A stretch of 26,897 nucleotides of DNA from an uncultured Eubacterium sp. (GTDB taxonomy: Bacteria > Bacillota > Clostridia > Oscillospirales > Acutalibacteraceae), in assembly GCA_910577215.1 (NCBI GenBank), contig CAJTMQ010000020.1, positions 1 to 26,897 on the forward strand, given 5' to 3'. Numbering within the stretch: the first letter of the stretch is position 1; each line of letters opens with the position of its first letter. Under the pieces are notes generated by a model, which was not told where the DNA came from, ran no database searches, and saw only the letters and a list, made by a program, of their open reading frames with translations. A program made the translations under genes and the position numbers. Shown here in pieces: positions 7,837 through 15,117 of the stretch.

Positions 7837-7863
7837 GGGCAGGCTTATGATACAAACCTGCCC
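7837..7863 (-). other. Intercistronic hairpin between argG and argH
   Basis: On the minus strand a 7-bp GC-rich stem (GGGCAGG/CCTGCCC) with a 13-nt loop lies 8 nt after the argG stop codon and is followed by a short, broken T-run (GTTTTAC). It could be a weak terminator, giving partial read-through into argH, or an RNA-stability element. Confidence 0.5.
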
Positions 7864-7871
7864 TTAGTTAT

Positions 7872-9107
7872 TTATTTGTTGTTGTTTTCTCTTTCGGCAT
7901 CAAGAAGTGCTTTAACCTTAATTGAAAGACCGAAAAGATTAATGAATCCTGAAGCATCAGCCTGATTGTAAGCACCGCCGTCCTCGCCGAAGGAAGCAAT
8001 GTTTTCATCATAAAGTGTGTATGGTGAAGTAACACCTGCATTGATGATGTTGCCTTTGTAAAGCTTCAGCTTAACATCACCTGTAACGGTTTCCTGCGTT
8101 TTGTCAACAAAAGCGGAAAGTGCTTCGCGAAGAGGCGTGAACCATAAGCCGTTGTATACAATCTCGCCGAATTTCTGTGAAACAAGCTTTTTGTAATGTG
8201 ATGTATCACGGTCAAGCGTAATCATTTCAAGAAGCTCATGTGCCTTGTAAAGAATAGCACCGCCGGGAGTTTCATAAACGCCACGGCTCTTCATACCTAC
8301 AAGTCTGTTTTCAACAATATCAAGAAGTCCGATTCCGTTAGTGCCGCCAAGCTCATTGAGCTTTTCAACAATTTCAAGAGCCTTCATTTCCTTTCCGTCA
8401 ATAGCGGTAGGAACACCCTTTTCAAAATGAATGGTAATATAAGTGGGCTTATCAGGTGCCTGCTCGGGAGCTACACCTAATTCAAGAAAGCCTTCCTTTG
8501 AATACATCGGCTCGTTTGCAGGATCTTCAAGATCAAGACCCTCGTGTGAAAGATGCCAAACATTCTTGTCCTTTGAATAGTTTGTTTCTCTGTTTATTTT
8601 AAGAGGAATATTGTGCGCCTCTGCATATTCAATTTCTTCCTCACGTGATTTAATATCCCACTCTCTCCACGGAGCAATGATTTCCATCTGAGGAGCTAAT
8701 GCCTTAAGGGTAAGCTCAAATCTTACCTGATCATTACCCTTGCCTGTGCAGCCGTGGCAGATAGCATCTGCCCCCTCTTTGATTGCGATTTCAGCAAGCC
8801 CCTTTGCAATACATGGGCGGGCATGTGATGTTCCGAGAAGGTATGTTTCGTAATCAGCACCTGCTTTTAAACAAGGGAAAATGTAATCCTCAACATATTC
8901 ATCTTTAAGGTCAAGAACATAAAGCTTTGAAGCGCCTGTTGCAAGAGCTTTTTCCTCAAGACCGTCAAGCTCTGTGCCCTGGCCAACATCTCCGCTTACT
9001 GCAACAACTTCACAGTTATTGTAGTTTTCCTTAAGCCACGGAATGATTATAGATGTATCAAGTCCTCCGCTGTATGCAAGAACAACCTTTTTAATTTCTT
9101 TTGCCAT
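7872..9107 (-). CDS. argG: Argininosuccinate synthase
   Basis: ArgG condenses citrulline and aspartate with ATP to argininosuccinate. The 411-residue length is typical of the bacterial type. The N-terminal PP-loop AYSGGLDTS (residues 10-18) binds ATP, and the conserved segment CHGCTGKGNDQVRFE is present. The start at 9107 has the ribosome site AAAGGAG. It is the first gene of an argGH operon with a strong promoter (9148-9176) and three ArgR-like boxes upstream (9194-9248), which points to control by arginine. The enzymes that make ornithine and citrulline are not in this window. Confidence 0.97.
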   Translation of the reverse strand: MAKEIKKVVLAYSGGLDTSIIIPWLKENYNNCEVVAVSGDVGQGTELDGLEEKALATGASKLYVLDLKDEYVEDYIFPCLKAGADYETYLLGTSHARPCIAKGLAEIAIKEGADAICHGCTGKGNDQVRFELTLKALAPQMEIIAPWREWDIKSREEEIEYAEAHNIPLKINRETNYSKDKNVWHLSHEGLDLEDPANEPMYSKEGFLELGVAPEQAPDKPTYITIHFEKGVPTAIDGKEMKALEIVEKLNELGGTNGIGLLDIVENRLVGMKSRGVYETPGGAILYKAHELLEMITLDRDTSHYKKLVSQKFGEIVYNGLWFTPLREALSAFVDKTQETVTGDVKLKLYKGNIINAGVTSPYTLYDENIASFGEDGGAYNQADASGFINLFGLSIKVKALLDAERENNNK

Positions 9108-9147
9108 AATATTTATCTCCTTTAAGTAAAGTTTTTATCTGTTTCCT

Positions 9148-9176
9148 ATTATATATACGACGTGATAAACAGTCAA
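9148..9176 (-). promoter_or_regulatory. Promoter of argGH
   Basis: On the minus strand, TTGACT (9171-9176), a 17-bp spacer and a perfect TATAAT (9148-9153) form one of the strongest promoters in the window. The predicted start is near 9141, giving a leader of about 34 nt. Confidence 0.8.
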
Positions 9177-9193
9177 TAGAAATTAAATGAATT

Positions 9194-9248
9194 TGTATAA
9201 AAATACAAATATTTCAATAAATATACAGAAAATATGTATATTTTTACA
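9194..9248. promoter_or_regulatory. Array of three ArgR-like boxes upstream of argG
   Basis: Three 14-bp sites resemble the ARG box core TGAATWWWWATTCA. They are TGTATAAAAATACA (9194-9207, 12 of 14), TGTATATTTATTGA on the minus strand (9214-9227, 12 of 14) and TGTATATTTTTACA (9235-9248, 11 of 14). Their centres are 20 and 21 bp apart, two helical turns, which suits ArgR hexamers that bind paired boxes. All lie upstream of the -35 (about -53 to -107), an upstream-operator arrangement. The region is AT-rich, so single sites would be weak evidence; the phasing is the stronger argument. Confidence 0.65.
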
Positions 9249-9271
9249 CTTTTAAATGAAAAAATGCATAG

Positions 9272-9295
9272 AAAAGGGCAGATTTGCATCTGCCC
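9272..9295 (-). terminator. Terminator of the FAD-oxidoreductase gene
   Basis: On the minus strand an 8-bp stem GGGCAGAT/ATCTGCCC with a 4-nt loop is followed by TTTTC and, farther on, another T-run. It lies 19 nt after the end of the oxidoreductase gene. Confidence 0.8.
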
Positions 9296-9313
9296 AATAT
9301 CATACTGATTATA

Positions 9314-10705
9314 TTATGCCAATATTCTTCCCATCAGAACACCGTGCACACTTGCCATCATAAGTCCTCTTGTCCATCCGCTGGAATCACCAAGGCAGTG
9401 AAGCCCCTCAATATTTGTATTGAATTCAGTATCCATTTTAACTCTGTTTGAATAGAATTTAAGTTCAGGACTGTAAAGCAGAGTTTCAGGAGAGGCAAAG
9501 CCGGGAACAACGTGATCCATAGCCTGAATGAAATTAATAATATTAATCATTGCTCTATATGGCATGGCAGCGGTAATATCACCTGCAACAGCGTCGGGCA
9601 GAGTCGGTTTTAAATTAGAACGTGAAAGCTCTTTCTGCCATGTGCGCTTGCCGTCCAGAATATCGCCGAAGCGCTGAACAAGAATGTGCCCTGCACCAAG
9701 CATATTTGTAAGCTCGCCCACCTTTTGTGCATATGCAATCGGCTGATTGAACGGCTCGGTAAAGTTGTGGGAGCAGAGAATGGCAAGGTTAGTATTGTCA
9801 CTCTTCAGTTCCTTGTAGGAATGACCGTTAACAACAGCCAAATCATTATCGTAATTTTCCTGGGCAACAAAGCCTCCGGGATTCTGACAGAAGGTGCGAA
9901 CCTTATTTTTGAATGGCTTAGGGTAACCGACAAGCTTTGATTCGTAAAGCACCTTATTAACCTTTTCAATAACCTCGTTTCGTACCTCAACGCGAACACC
10001 TATGTCTACCGTTCCGGGCTGATGAGCGATGCCGTGGTCAGTGCAAAGCTGTTCAAGCCAGTCTGCTCCGCGTCTGCCTGTTGCAACAACAGTGTGATCT
10101 GCGTAAATTTCTTCGCTGCCGTTTTTGTTTGTAATTTTTACACCGAGGCATTTTTCGCCGCTGAGAATTAAATCATTGCACTGACTGTCAAACATAATTT
10201 CAACACCATGCTCGGCAAACCAACATTCAATTGCAAAGTAAAGTTCCTGTGCTTTTTCGGTGCCAAGGTGGCGGATAGGGCAGTCAACAAGCTTTAAGCC
10301 TGCCTGAATGGCACGCTTTCTTATTTCCTTAACTTCTTCCGTGTTGCCTACACCCTCAACGTGCATGTCTGCCCCGAATTCAAGATAAATTTTATCCGTG
10401 TAATCAATGGTTTCCTGTGCAATATCTTCGCCTATAAGCTGAGGCAGATCTCCGCCAACCTCATAGGAAAGGGAGAGCTTGCCGTCTGAAAAAGCACCTG
10501 CTCCCGAAAAACCCGTTGTAATATGGCAGTAGGGCTTACAGCTCATACACCTGCCTGTTTTTGATTTCGGACATTTTCTGTTCTCAACAGATTTACCTTT
10601 TTCAATGATAACAATTCTTTTGTCAGAACCTTTTTTCAGCATTTCAAGTGCGGTAAAAATTCCCGCAGGACCTGCACCGACTATTGCAACATCATATTTT
10701 TTCAT
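9314..10705 (-). CDS. Uncharacterised FAD-dependent oxidoreductase (COG2509-type)
   Basis: The protein is 463 residues long. The N-terminal dinucleotide-binding motif is GAGPAG (10-15), followed by the acidic end of the second strand (IIEKG). The family's cysteine cluster comes next: C45, C53, C56 and C60 (CX7CX2CX3C), then GFSGAGAFSDGKL. VVATGRRGADWL is the second FAD-contact region, and GDSSGWTRGLMMASVHG at the C-terminus closes the FAD site. The family is widespread in anaerobes and annotated as an FAD-dependent dehydrogenase of unknown substrate. The cysteine cluster could hold metal or act in redox chemistry, which is inference. The ATG at 10705 has AAGGGG upstream. It is a single-gene unit with its own terminator and a promoter overlapping that of the divergent glycosidase gene. 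Confidence 0.88.
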   Translation of the reverse strand: MKKYDVAIVGAGPAGIFTALEMLKKGSDKRIVIIEKGKSVENRKCPKSKTGRCMSCKPYCHITTGFSGAGAFSDGKLSLSYEVGGDLPQLIGEDIAQETIDYTDKIYLEFGADMHVEGVGNTEEVKEIRKRAIQAGLKLVDCPIRHLGTEKAQELYFAIECWFAEHGVEIMFDSQCNDLILSGEKCLGVKITNKNGSEEIYADHTVVATGRRGADWLEQLCTDHGIAHQPGTVDIGVRVEVRNEVIEKVNKVLYESKLVGYPKPFKNKVRTFCQNPGGFVAQENYDNDLAVVNGHSYKELKSDNTNLAILCSHNFTEPFNQPIAYAQKVGELTNMLGAGHILVQRFGDILDGKRTWQKELSRSNLKPTLPDAVAGDITAAMPYRAMINIINFIQAMDHVVPGFASPETLLYSPELKFYSNRVKMDTEFNTNIEGLHCLGDSSGWTRGLMMASVHGVLMGRILA

Positions 10706-10797
10706 TTTTTACCCCTTAATAAATAAAATCAGCCGTCACTGTATTCCGTTGGACTGAGGAGCACGTGGCAGCTTTAAAATTTATTTTCTACAAAAGC

Positions 10798-10848
10798 ATA
10801 TTACCATAAGTTATTATACTTGTCAAACCGAATTTGCTGTGATATGAT
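10798..10848. promoter_or_regulatory. Back-to-back promoters sharing one -35 site
   Basis: The 7-bp block TTGTCAA (10820-10826) serves both strands. Rightward, TTGTCA (10820-10825), a 17-bp spacer and TATGAT (10843-10848) drive the GH28-like gene. Leftward, TTGACA (10821-10826 read on the minus strand), a 17-bp spacer and TAATAT (10798-10803) drive the FAD-oxidoreductase. RNA polymerase could not occupy both -35 sites at once, so the two units are expected to compete. The leftward leader is about 85 nt and the rightward one about 23 nt. Confidence 0.65.
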
Positions 10849-10877
10849 TAGCTTAATAAATTTATAGGAGAAGCGTT

Positions 10878-12254
10878 ATGAAGGAATATAATGTTTTACA
10901 ATACGGTGCTGTTGGTGACGGTAAGGCAAATGATGCCTTTGCGATTCAGCACGCAATAGACGACTGTGCCAAAAACGGCGGCGGCAGAGTTGTTTTGCAG
11001 AGCGGTCACGTTTTTTACAGTGATTCAATAAGGCTTAAGAAGAATGTTGATCTGCATATTCAGAAAGGTGCAACAATTAAGGCCACCTCAAATATAGACG
11101 GCTATATCCGCCCGAATAAGCTGATTAATGATCCTAAAACTGCACTTATAGGAAACCCTGTAACGGGAAAGCCGAGTTTTGTGTTTATTTACGGCTATGA
11201 AGCAGACTGCTGTACAATCAGCGGTGAGGGCACGATTGATGCAAACGGTCACGCCTTTGTACAGAGAAAGGATCAGTACTATGTAACGGGTGATTTTTAT
11301 CCCCGTCCTACGGTTATGTATATTGAAAAAAGCAATCATATTACTTTTAAGGATTTTACGGTTATTGATGCACCGTTCTGGACTCTTCATCCTGCGGGAT
11401 GTGATGATGTGCTTATAGACAGAATCAGAATTTTAAATGACCTTGATGTTGCAAACAGTGACGGTATTGACCCTGATCACTGCTCTAATGTAAGAATTTT
11501 AGGCTGCCACGTTACCTGTGCAGATGACTGCATATGTCTTAAAACATCAAAGGGCAACAGTGAATACGGTCCTACAGAAAATGTTGTTATAGACGGCTGC
11601 ACGCTTGTTTCAACCTCTGCTGCAATTAAAATTGGTACAGAGGGTGTAGGCGATTTCAGAAATGTTATTGTTTCAAACTGCACAATCAGCAGGTCTAACA
11701 GAGGACTTTCCATTCAGATTCGTGACGGCGGAAATGTTGAAAATGTTACATATTCTAATATTATTATAGAAACGCGCCGATTCTGCCCGGATTGGTGGGG
11801 AACAGCAGAACCGATTACAATTACAACCTTTAACCGTGATGAAAATACAAAAAGCGGAAGAATAAGGAATATACGCTTTTTCAATGTTACGGCAAAGGGT
11901 GAAAATGGTGTGCTGATTCACGGCAATGCAGATAATGTTATTGAGGATATTACATTTGAAAACTGCCGTGTGGAGCTTACCAAAACAAGCAAGTGGGACT
12001 GCGGACTCTATGATTTAAGACCGTGCCTTGACTGGGGTGTTGAAAAATATGATAATTCTGCATTCTTCCTGCGCTATGTTAAGGATATAACGATTATGAA
12101 AACAAAAACAATGTGGGGAAATCTCTGCAGCAGCTACAAGCATGCAATAGATGCGGAAAATGTTGAAAATCTTGAGCTTGTGCGCTTCAGCGGCATCGGT
12201 GTTTCGGCAGATGTTGATGATTTTAAGTTTAATAATGTGAAGCTTGTTAAATAA
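10878..12254 (+). CDS. Glycoside hydrolase family 28-like (polygalacturonase-type) beta-helix protein
   Basis: This 458-residue protein has the right-handed parallel beta-helix pattern of GH28 pectinases. The opening YNVLQYGAVGDGKANDAFAIQ is typical of pectate-lyase-fold enzymes. Catalytic aspartates can be placed at NSDGID (193-198, D195) and ADDC (D216, D217). The usual GHG motif is replaced by IKIGTE (250-255), and RGLSIQIRD (275-283) takes the place of the RIK motif. This variant pattern is shared with bacterial GH28 relatives that are probably not classical endo-polygalacturonases. No signal peptide is present, so it is expected to act on imported oligosaccharides in the cytoplasm. The ribosome site is TAGGAGAAG. 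It is co-transcribed with ogt, which starts 4 nt after its stop codon. Confidence 0.85.
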   Translation: MKEYNVLQYGAVGDGKANDAFAIQHAIDDCAKNGGGRVVLQSGHVFYSDSIRLKKNVDLHIQKGATIKATSNIDGYIRPNKLINDPKTALIGNPVTGKPSFVFIYGYEADCCTISGEGTIDANGHAFVQRKDQYYVTGDFYPRPTVMYIEKSNHITFKDFTVIDAPFWTLHPAGCDDVLIDRIRILNDLDVANSDGIDPDHCSNVRILGCHVTCADDCICLKTSKGNSEYGPTENVVIDGCTLVSTSAAIKIGTEGVGDFRNVIVSNCTISRSNRGLSIQIRDGGNVENVTYSNIIIETRRFCPDWWGTAEPITITTFNRDENTKSGRIRNIRFFNVTAKGENGVLIHGNADNVIEDITFENCRVELTKTSKWDCGLYDLRPCLDWGVEKYDNSAFFLRYVKDITIMKTKTMWGNLCSSYKHAIDAENVENLELVRFSGIGVSADVDDFKFNNVKLVK

Positions 12255-12258
12255 AAAT

Positions 12259-12705
12259 ATGCGTTATAAGGGGTATATAAATACCGCTGTCGGTTTAGTT
12301 TGTGTTGAGGATAACGGCGAAGCTGTTACAGCAGTTTATTTCTGTGATAAAGAAGATTATTCACAAAAGTCTGTATTAACAGAATGTGCCTTAAATCAGC
12401 TTGATGAATATTTCTGCGGCACAAGAAAGGCGTTTGATCTGCCGATTGAAATGCACGGAACGGAATTTCAGCATAAGGTCTGGAATGAGTTGTGCAATAT
12501 TCCGTACGGAGAAACAAGAAGCTATAAGGATATTGCAAGGAAAATCGGAAATCCAAGGGCAGTTCGTGCAGTAGGCGGGGCAAATAACAAAAACAAACTT
12601 ATGATTGTTGTGCCGTGCCACAGGGTTATAGGCACAGACGGCTCATTAACAGGCTATGCGGGCGGTATTGAGGTTAAGAAAAAACTTCTGGATTTAGAAA
12701 GCTAA
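12259..12705 (+). CDS. ogt: Methylated-DNA--protein-cysteine methyltransferase
   Basis: Ogt removes methyl groups from O6-methylguanine in DNA by transferring them irreversibly to its own cysteine. The product is 148 residues. The active-site motif PCHRV has C120 as the acceptor. The winged helix (about 85-112) includes the conserved RAVGGANNKN segment with the arginine finger. TGYAGGIEVKKKLLDLE is the usual C-terminal end. The ATG at 12259 fits the family's N-terminus; a TTG at 12244 overlapping the upstream gene is possible but less likely. No Shine-Dalgarno sequence precedes the ATG, so translation is probably coupled to the GH28-like gene. A repair gene paired with a glycosidase gene is probably just a neighbourhood accident. 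Confidence 0.94.
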   Translation: MRYKGYINTAVGLVCVEDNGEAVTAVYFCDKEDYSQKSVLTECALNQLDEYFCGTRKAFDLPIEMHGTEFQHKVWNELCNIPYGETRSYKDIARKIGNPRAVRAVGGANNKNKLMIVVPCHRVIGTDGSLTGYAGGIEVKKKLLDLES

Positions 12706-12750
12706 AAAATATCAGCACAGTATATTAAACATACTGTGCTGATATTTTTT
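12704..12750. terminator. Strong bidirectional terminator between ogt and merR-type gene
   Basis: A 20-bp perfect stem (12704-12723 with 12731-12750) with a 7-nt loop is flanked by A6 and T6. It overlaps the ogt stop codon, and the stop codon of the leftward MerR gene (12725-12727) lies in its loop. Confidence 0.95.
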
Positions 12751-13177
12751 CTTTTGCCGGTCTGTATTTATCCGGCAGATCACACGGGGAAAGATTGTCA
12801 AGTGTTTTCGTTGTTCCTTCTTTTTTTGCGGTTTCGTAATACCATACCTTATAGTTGATTATATTGAGTGTTTCCTGCAGCTCTTCCATCTGCTTCAAAA
12901 CCTTTTCACGCTGATTCAGAAAAAGCTGCAGACGCTCTTCAATGGAATCATCACCCTGTATGACCAAATCAATAAAAGTTTTAATCTCTGATAATGACAT
13001 TCCTGTTTTTTTTAGGCAGTTTATAATTTGTAAGAATTCATAATCGGATTCCTTAAACATTCTTATTCCGCCGTTTGATCGCTCAACGAACGGCAGCAAA
13101 CCCTCTTTATCATAATAACGAAGTGTTGATGCGGGTACGTTCATCATTTTTGCTATTTCTCCGACTGTGTAAACCAT
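12725..13177 (-). CDS. MerR family regulator, AdhR/NmlR-like
   Basis: The protein is 150 residues. The winged helix-turn-helix is at 2-40 (VGEIAKMMNVPASTLRYYDK and the wing NGGIRMF), and a long dimerisation helix covers about 80-110. A single cysteine, C54 in INCLKKTGM, is where NmlR/AdhR-type regulators keep a conserved cysteine, and YKVWYYETA resembles the same group (comparison from memory). That group senses reactive aldehydes or thiol stress. The metal-site cysteines of true MerR are absent. The ATG at 13177 has GGGAGAA upstream. Its gene diverges from a DXS-like gene whose promoter has the MerR hallmark 19-bp spacer. Its own leader runs through the operator, so it is likely autoregulated. 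Confidence 0.9.
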   Translation of the reverse strand: MVYTVGEIAKMMNVPASTLRYYDKEGLLPFVERSNGGIRMFKESDYEFLQIINCLKKTGMSLSEIKTFIDLVIQGDDSIEERLQLFLNQREKVLKQMEELQETLNIINYKVWYYETAKKEGTTKTLDNLSPCDLPDKYRPAKEKISAQYV

Positions 13178-13211
13178 AATTTTTCTCCCTGAAAAAATTT
13201 TATAAAAACTA

Positions 13212-13242
13212 TTGACTTAAAGTTAACTTTAACTTGTATAAT
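13212..13242 (+). promoter_or_regulatory. MerR-type activator promoter/operator of the DXS-like gene
   Basis: TTGACT (13212-13217) and a perfect TATAAT (13237-13242) are separated by 19 bp instead of 17, the over-long spacer that MerR proteins correct by twisting DNA. The spacer holds the 16-bp perfect palindrome TTAAAGTTAACTTTAA (13217-13232). The adjacent gene encodes a MerR protein, so the assignment is well supported. The predicted start is near 13249, with a leader of about 40 nt. Confidence 0.88.
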
Positions 13243-13246
13243 TGCT

Positions 13247-13275
13247 ATTGTAATGTAAAAAAATAATTTTGTCAA
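13247..13275 (-). promoter_or_regulatory. Promoter of the merR-type gene
   Basis: On the minus strand, TTGACA (13270-13275), a 17-bp spacer and TACAAT (13247-13252) face leftward. The transcript would start near 13240, inside the -10 of the opposite promoter, and pass through the operator, an arrangement suited to autoregulation. Confidence 0.6.
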
Positions 13276-13289
13276 TAAGGAGAAAAATT

Positions 13290-15041
13290 ATGTATTTGGA
13301 AAAAATCAATTCACCGGATGATGTGAAAAAGCTGAATGTTCATGAGCTTGAAGTACTTGCTGCTGAAATGAGAGGAGCACTTATAACCAGACTCAGCAAG
13401 CATGGCGGACATTTCGGTCCGAATCTTGGCTTTGTTGATGCCACTGTTGCACTTCATTATGTTTTTAATTCGCCAAAGGATAAAATTGTGTTTGATGTCT
13501 CGCATCAATGTTATCCGCACAAAATGCTCACGGGCAGAAAGGATGCCTATCTTTATGAGGATAAGTATGATGAGGTTTCGGGTTACAGTAATCCTGATGA
13601 AAGTGATCACGACTTTTTCACAATAGGGCATACCTCAACCTCTGTTTCCCTTGCAGCAGGACTTGCAAAAGGCAGAGATTTGACAGGCGGAAGCGAGAAT
13701 ATTATTGCTGTTATAGGGGATGGTTCATTAAGCGGCGGAGAAGCACTTGAGGGCCTTGATTTTTCAGGAGAACAGAGCACGAATATGATTATTGTCATTA
13801 ATGATAATGATATGTCTATAGCGGAAAATCATGGCGGGATTTATAAGAATCTTAAAGAGCTTCGTGAAAGCGGAGGCAAATGTGAATGTAATCTTTTCAG
13901 GGCAATGGGTCTTGATTACCGTTTTGTTGCAGACGGAAACGATATAAAAAGTCTGATAAGTGCCTTTGAAGAAGTAAAGGATATTGATCACCCTGTTGCA
14001 GTTCATATTGTAACAGAGAAAGGTAAAGGCTATGAAATTGCAGAAAACTGTAAGGAAAACTGGCATTTCTGCTCTCCGTTTGATATTGAAACGGGTAAGC
14101 CGAAGTTTGAAGATAACAGCGAAAACTATAATGATTTAACGGCTGATTTTCTGCTTGATAAAATGAAAAAGGATTCGTCAGTTGTTGCAATTGCATCGGC
14201 GGTTCCTGCTTCAATGGGCTTTACCGAGGAAAAAAGAAGGCTGGCAGGAAGGCAGTTTGTTGATGTCGGCATAGCAGAGGAGCATGCAGTTGCACTTGCA
14301 TCAGGTATTGCTAAAAACGGAGGAAAGCCCGTATATGGTACTTTTTCAACATTTATTCAGCGAACCTATGATCAGATTTCTCAGGATTTATGCATTAACG
14401 GCAATTCTGCAACCATTCTTGTTTTTTGGGCATCTGCCTTTGGTATGAATGATGTTACTCATCTTGGCATATATGATATTGCCATGCTTTCAAATATTCC
14501 GAATCTTGTTTATCTGGCACCTGTTTCAAGGCAGGAATATTTTGCAATGCTTAATTGGAGTATAGAGCAGAAAGATTATCCTGTTGCAATCCGTGTGCCT
14601 ATGAGTATTATTGAGGCTGATGAAAGTGTTGATACGGATTATGGCACTTTGAATAAGTACAAGATTATGAAAAAAGGTGAAAAGGCGGCAATTATTGCAC
14701 TTGGAAGCTTTTATCAGCTTGGTGAACAGGCCGCACAGCTCCTTGAAGAAATGCTCGGATGTGAGGTTACATTGATTAATCCAAGATACATTACAGGCAC
14801 AGATGATGAATTGCTTGAAGAGCTTAAGAAAAATCACAGTGTTGTTGCAACAATTGAGGACGGAATATTAAATGGCGGCTTCGGTGAGAAGATAGCACGC
14901 TTTTACGGTGCAGGGAATATGAAAGTGCTTAATTTCGGAATAGAAAAGGCATTTTATGACCGATATAATCCTCAGGAGCTTCTTGAAGAAAATCATCTAA
15001 CTCCGAAGCAGATTGCAGATGATATTCTTGCAGTTTTATAA
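13290..15041 (+). CDS. DXS-like thiamine-diphosphate enzyme (1-deoxy-D-xylulose-5-phosphate synthase paralogue)
   Basis: The 583-residue protein has the full DXS architecture: N-terminal ThDP-binding domain (H41 in HGGHF, ThDP motif GDGSLSGG at 143-150, NDND at 171-174), a transketolase central domain with the catalytic glutamate E330 (GIAEEHAV), and a C-terminal domain. It is shorter than typical DXS (about 620) because a ~50-residue stretch after NDNDMSI is missing. Against E. coli DXS (from memory), H431 and R398 are kept as H391 and R358, but Y392, R420, D427 and R478 become F352, W380, N387 and M438. Several of these bind glyceraldehyde 3-phosphate, so the acceptor may differ. No isoprenoid gene is nearby. 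The start at 13290 has AAGGAG 7 nt upstream; a TTG at 13269 is less likely. It is a single-gene unit under a MerR-type promoter. Donor pyruvate is plausible; the true reaction is unknown. Confidence 0.85.
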   Translation: MYLEKINSPDDVKKLNVHELEVLAAEMRGALITRLSKHGGHFGPNLGFVDATVALHYVFNSPKDKIVFDVSHQCYPHKMLTGRKDAYLYEDKYDEVSGYSNPDESDHDFFTIGHTSTSVSLAAGLAKGRDLTGGSENIIAVIGDGSLSGGEALEGLDFSGEQSTNMIIVINDNDMSIAENHGGIYKNLKELRESGGKCECNLFRAMGLDYRFVADGNDIKSLISAFEEVKDIDHPVAVHIVTEKGKGYEIAENCKENWHFCSPFDIETGKPKFEDNSENYNDLTADFLLDKMKKDSSVVAIASAVPASMGFTEEKRRLAGRQFVDVGIAEEHAVALASGIAKNGGKPVYGTFSTFIQRTYDQISQDLCINGNSATILVFWASAFGMNDVTHLGIYDIAMLSNIPNLVYLAPVSRQEYFAMLNWSIEQKDYPVAIRVPMSIIEADESVDTDYGTLNKYKIMKKGEKAAIIALGSFYQLGEQAAQLLEEMLGCEVTLINPRYITGTDDELLEELKKNHSVVATIEDGILNGGFGEKIARFYGAGNMKVLNFGIEKAFYDRYNPQELLEENHLTPKQIADDILAVL

Positions 15042-15060
15042 GTAAGAGAACTTAATAATC

Positions 15061-15093
15061 AAAAGGGCATGGAATTATCTATGCTCTTTTTTT
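15061..15093 (+). terminator. Terminator of the DXS-like gene
   Basis: A 13-bp stem with two G-U pairs (15061-15073 with 15078-15090) has a 4-nt loop and ends in seven T residues, 20 nt after the stop codon. Confidence 0.88.
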
Positions 15094-15117
15094 ATATTTA
15101 TTTAATTACTTATTTTC

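Noticed and set aside
7837..9295. Repeat family formed by the GGGCAGG (7837) and GGGCAGAT (9276) hairpins
   Set aside because: The stems look alike, but loops and flanks differ and only two copies are present; independent hairpins near gene ends are the simpler view.
10706..10797. Structured regulatory RNA in the ~85-nt leader of the FAD-oxidoreductase
   Set aside because: Some short complementary segments exist (for example around 10735-10775), but I found no convincing long stem, terminator or known aptamer signature.
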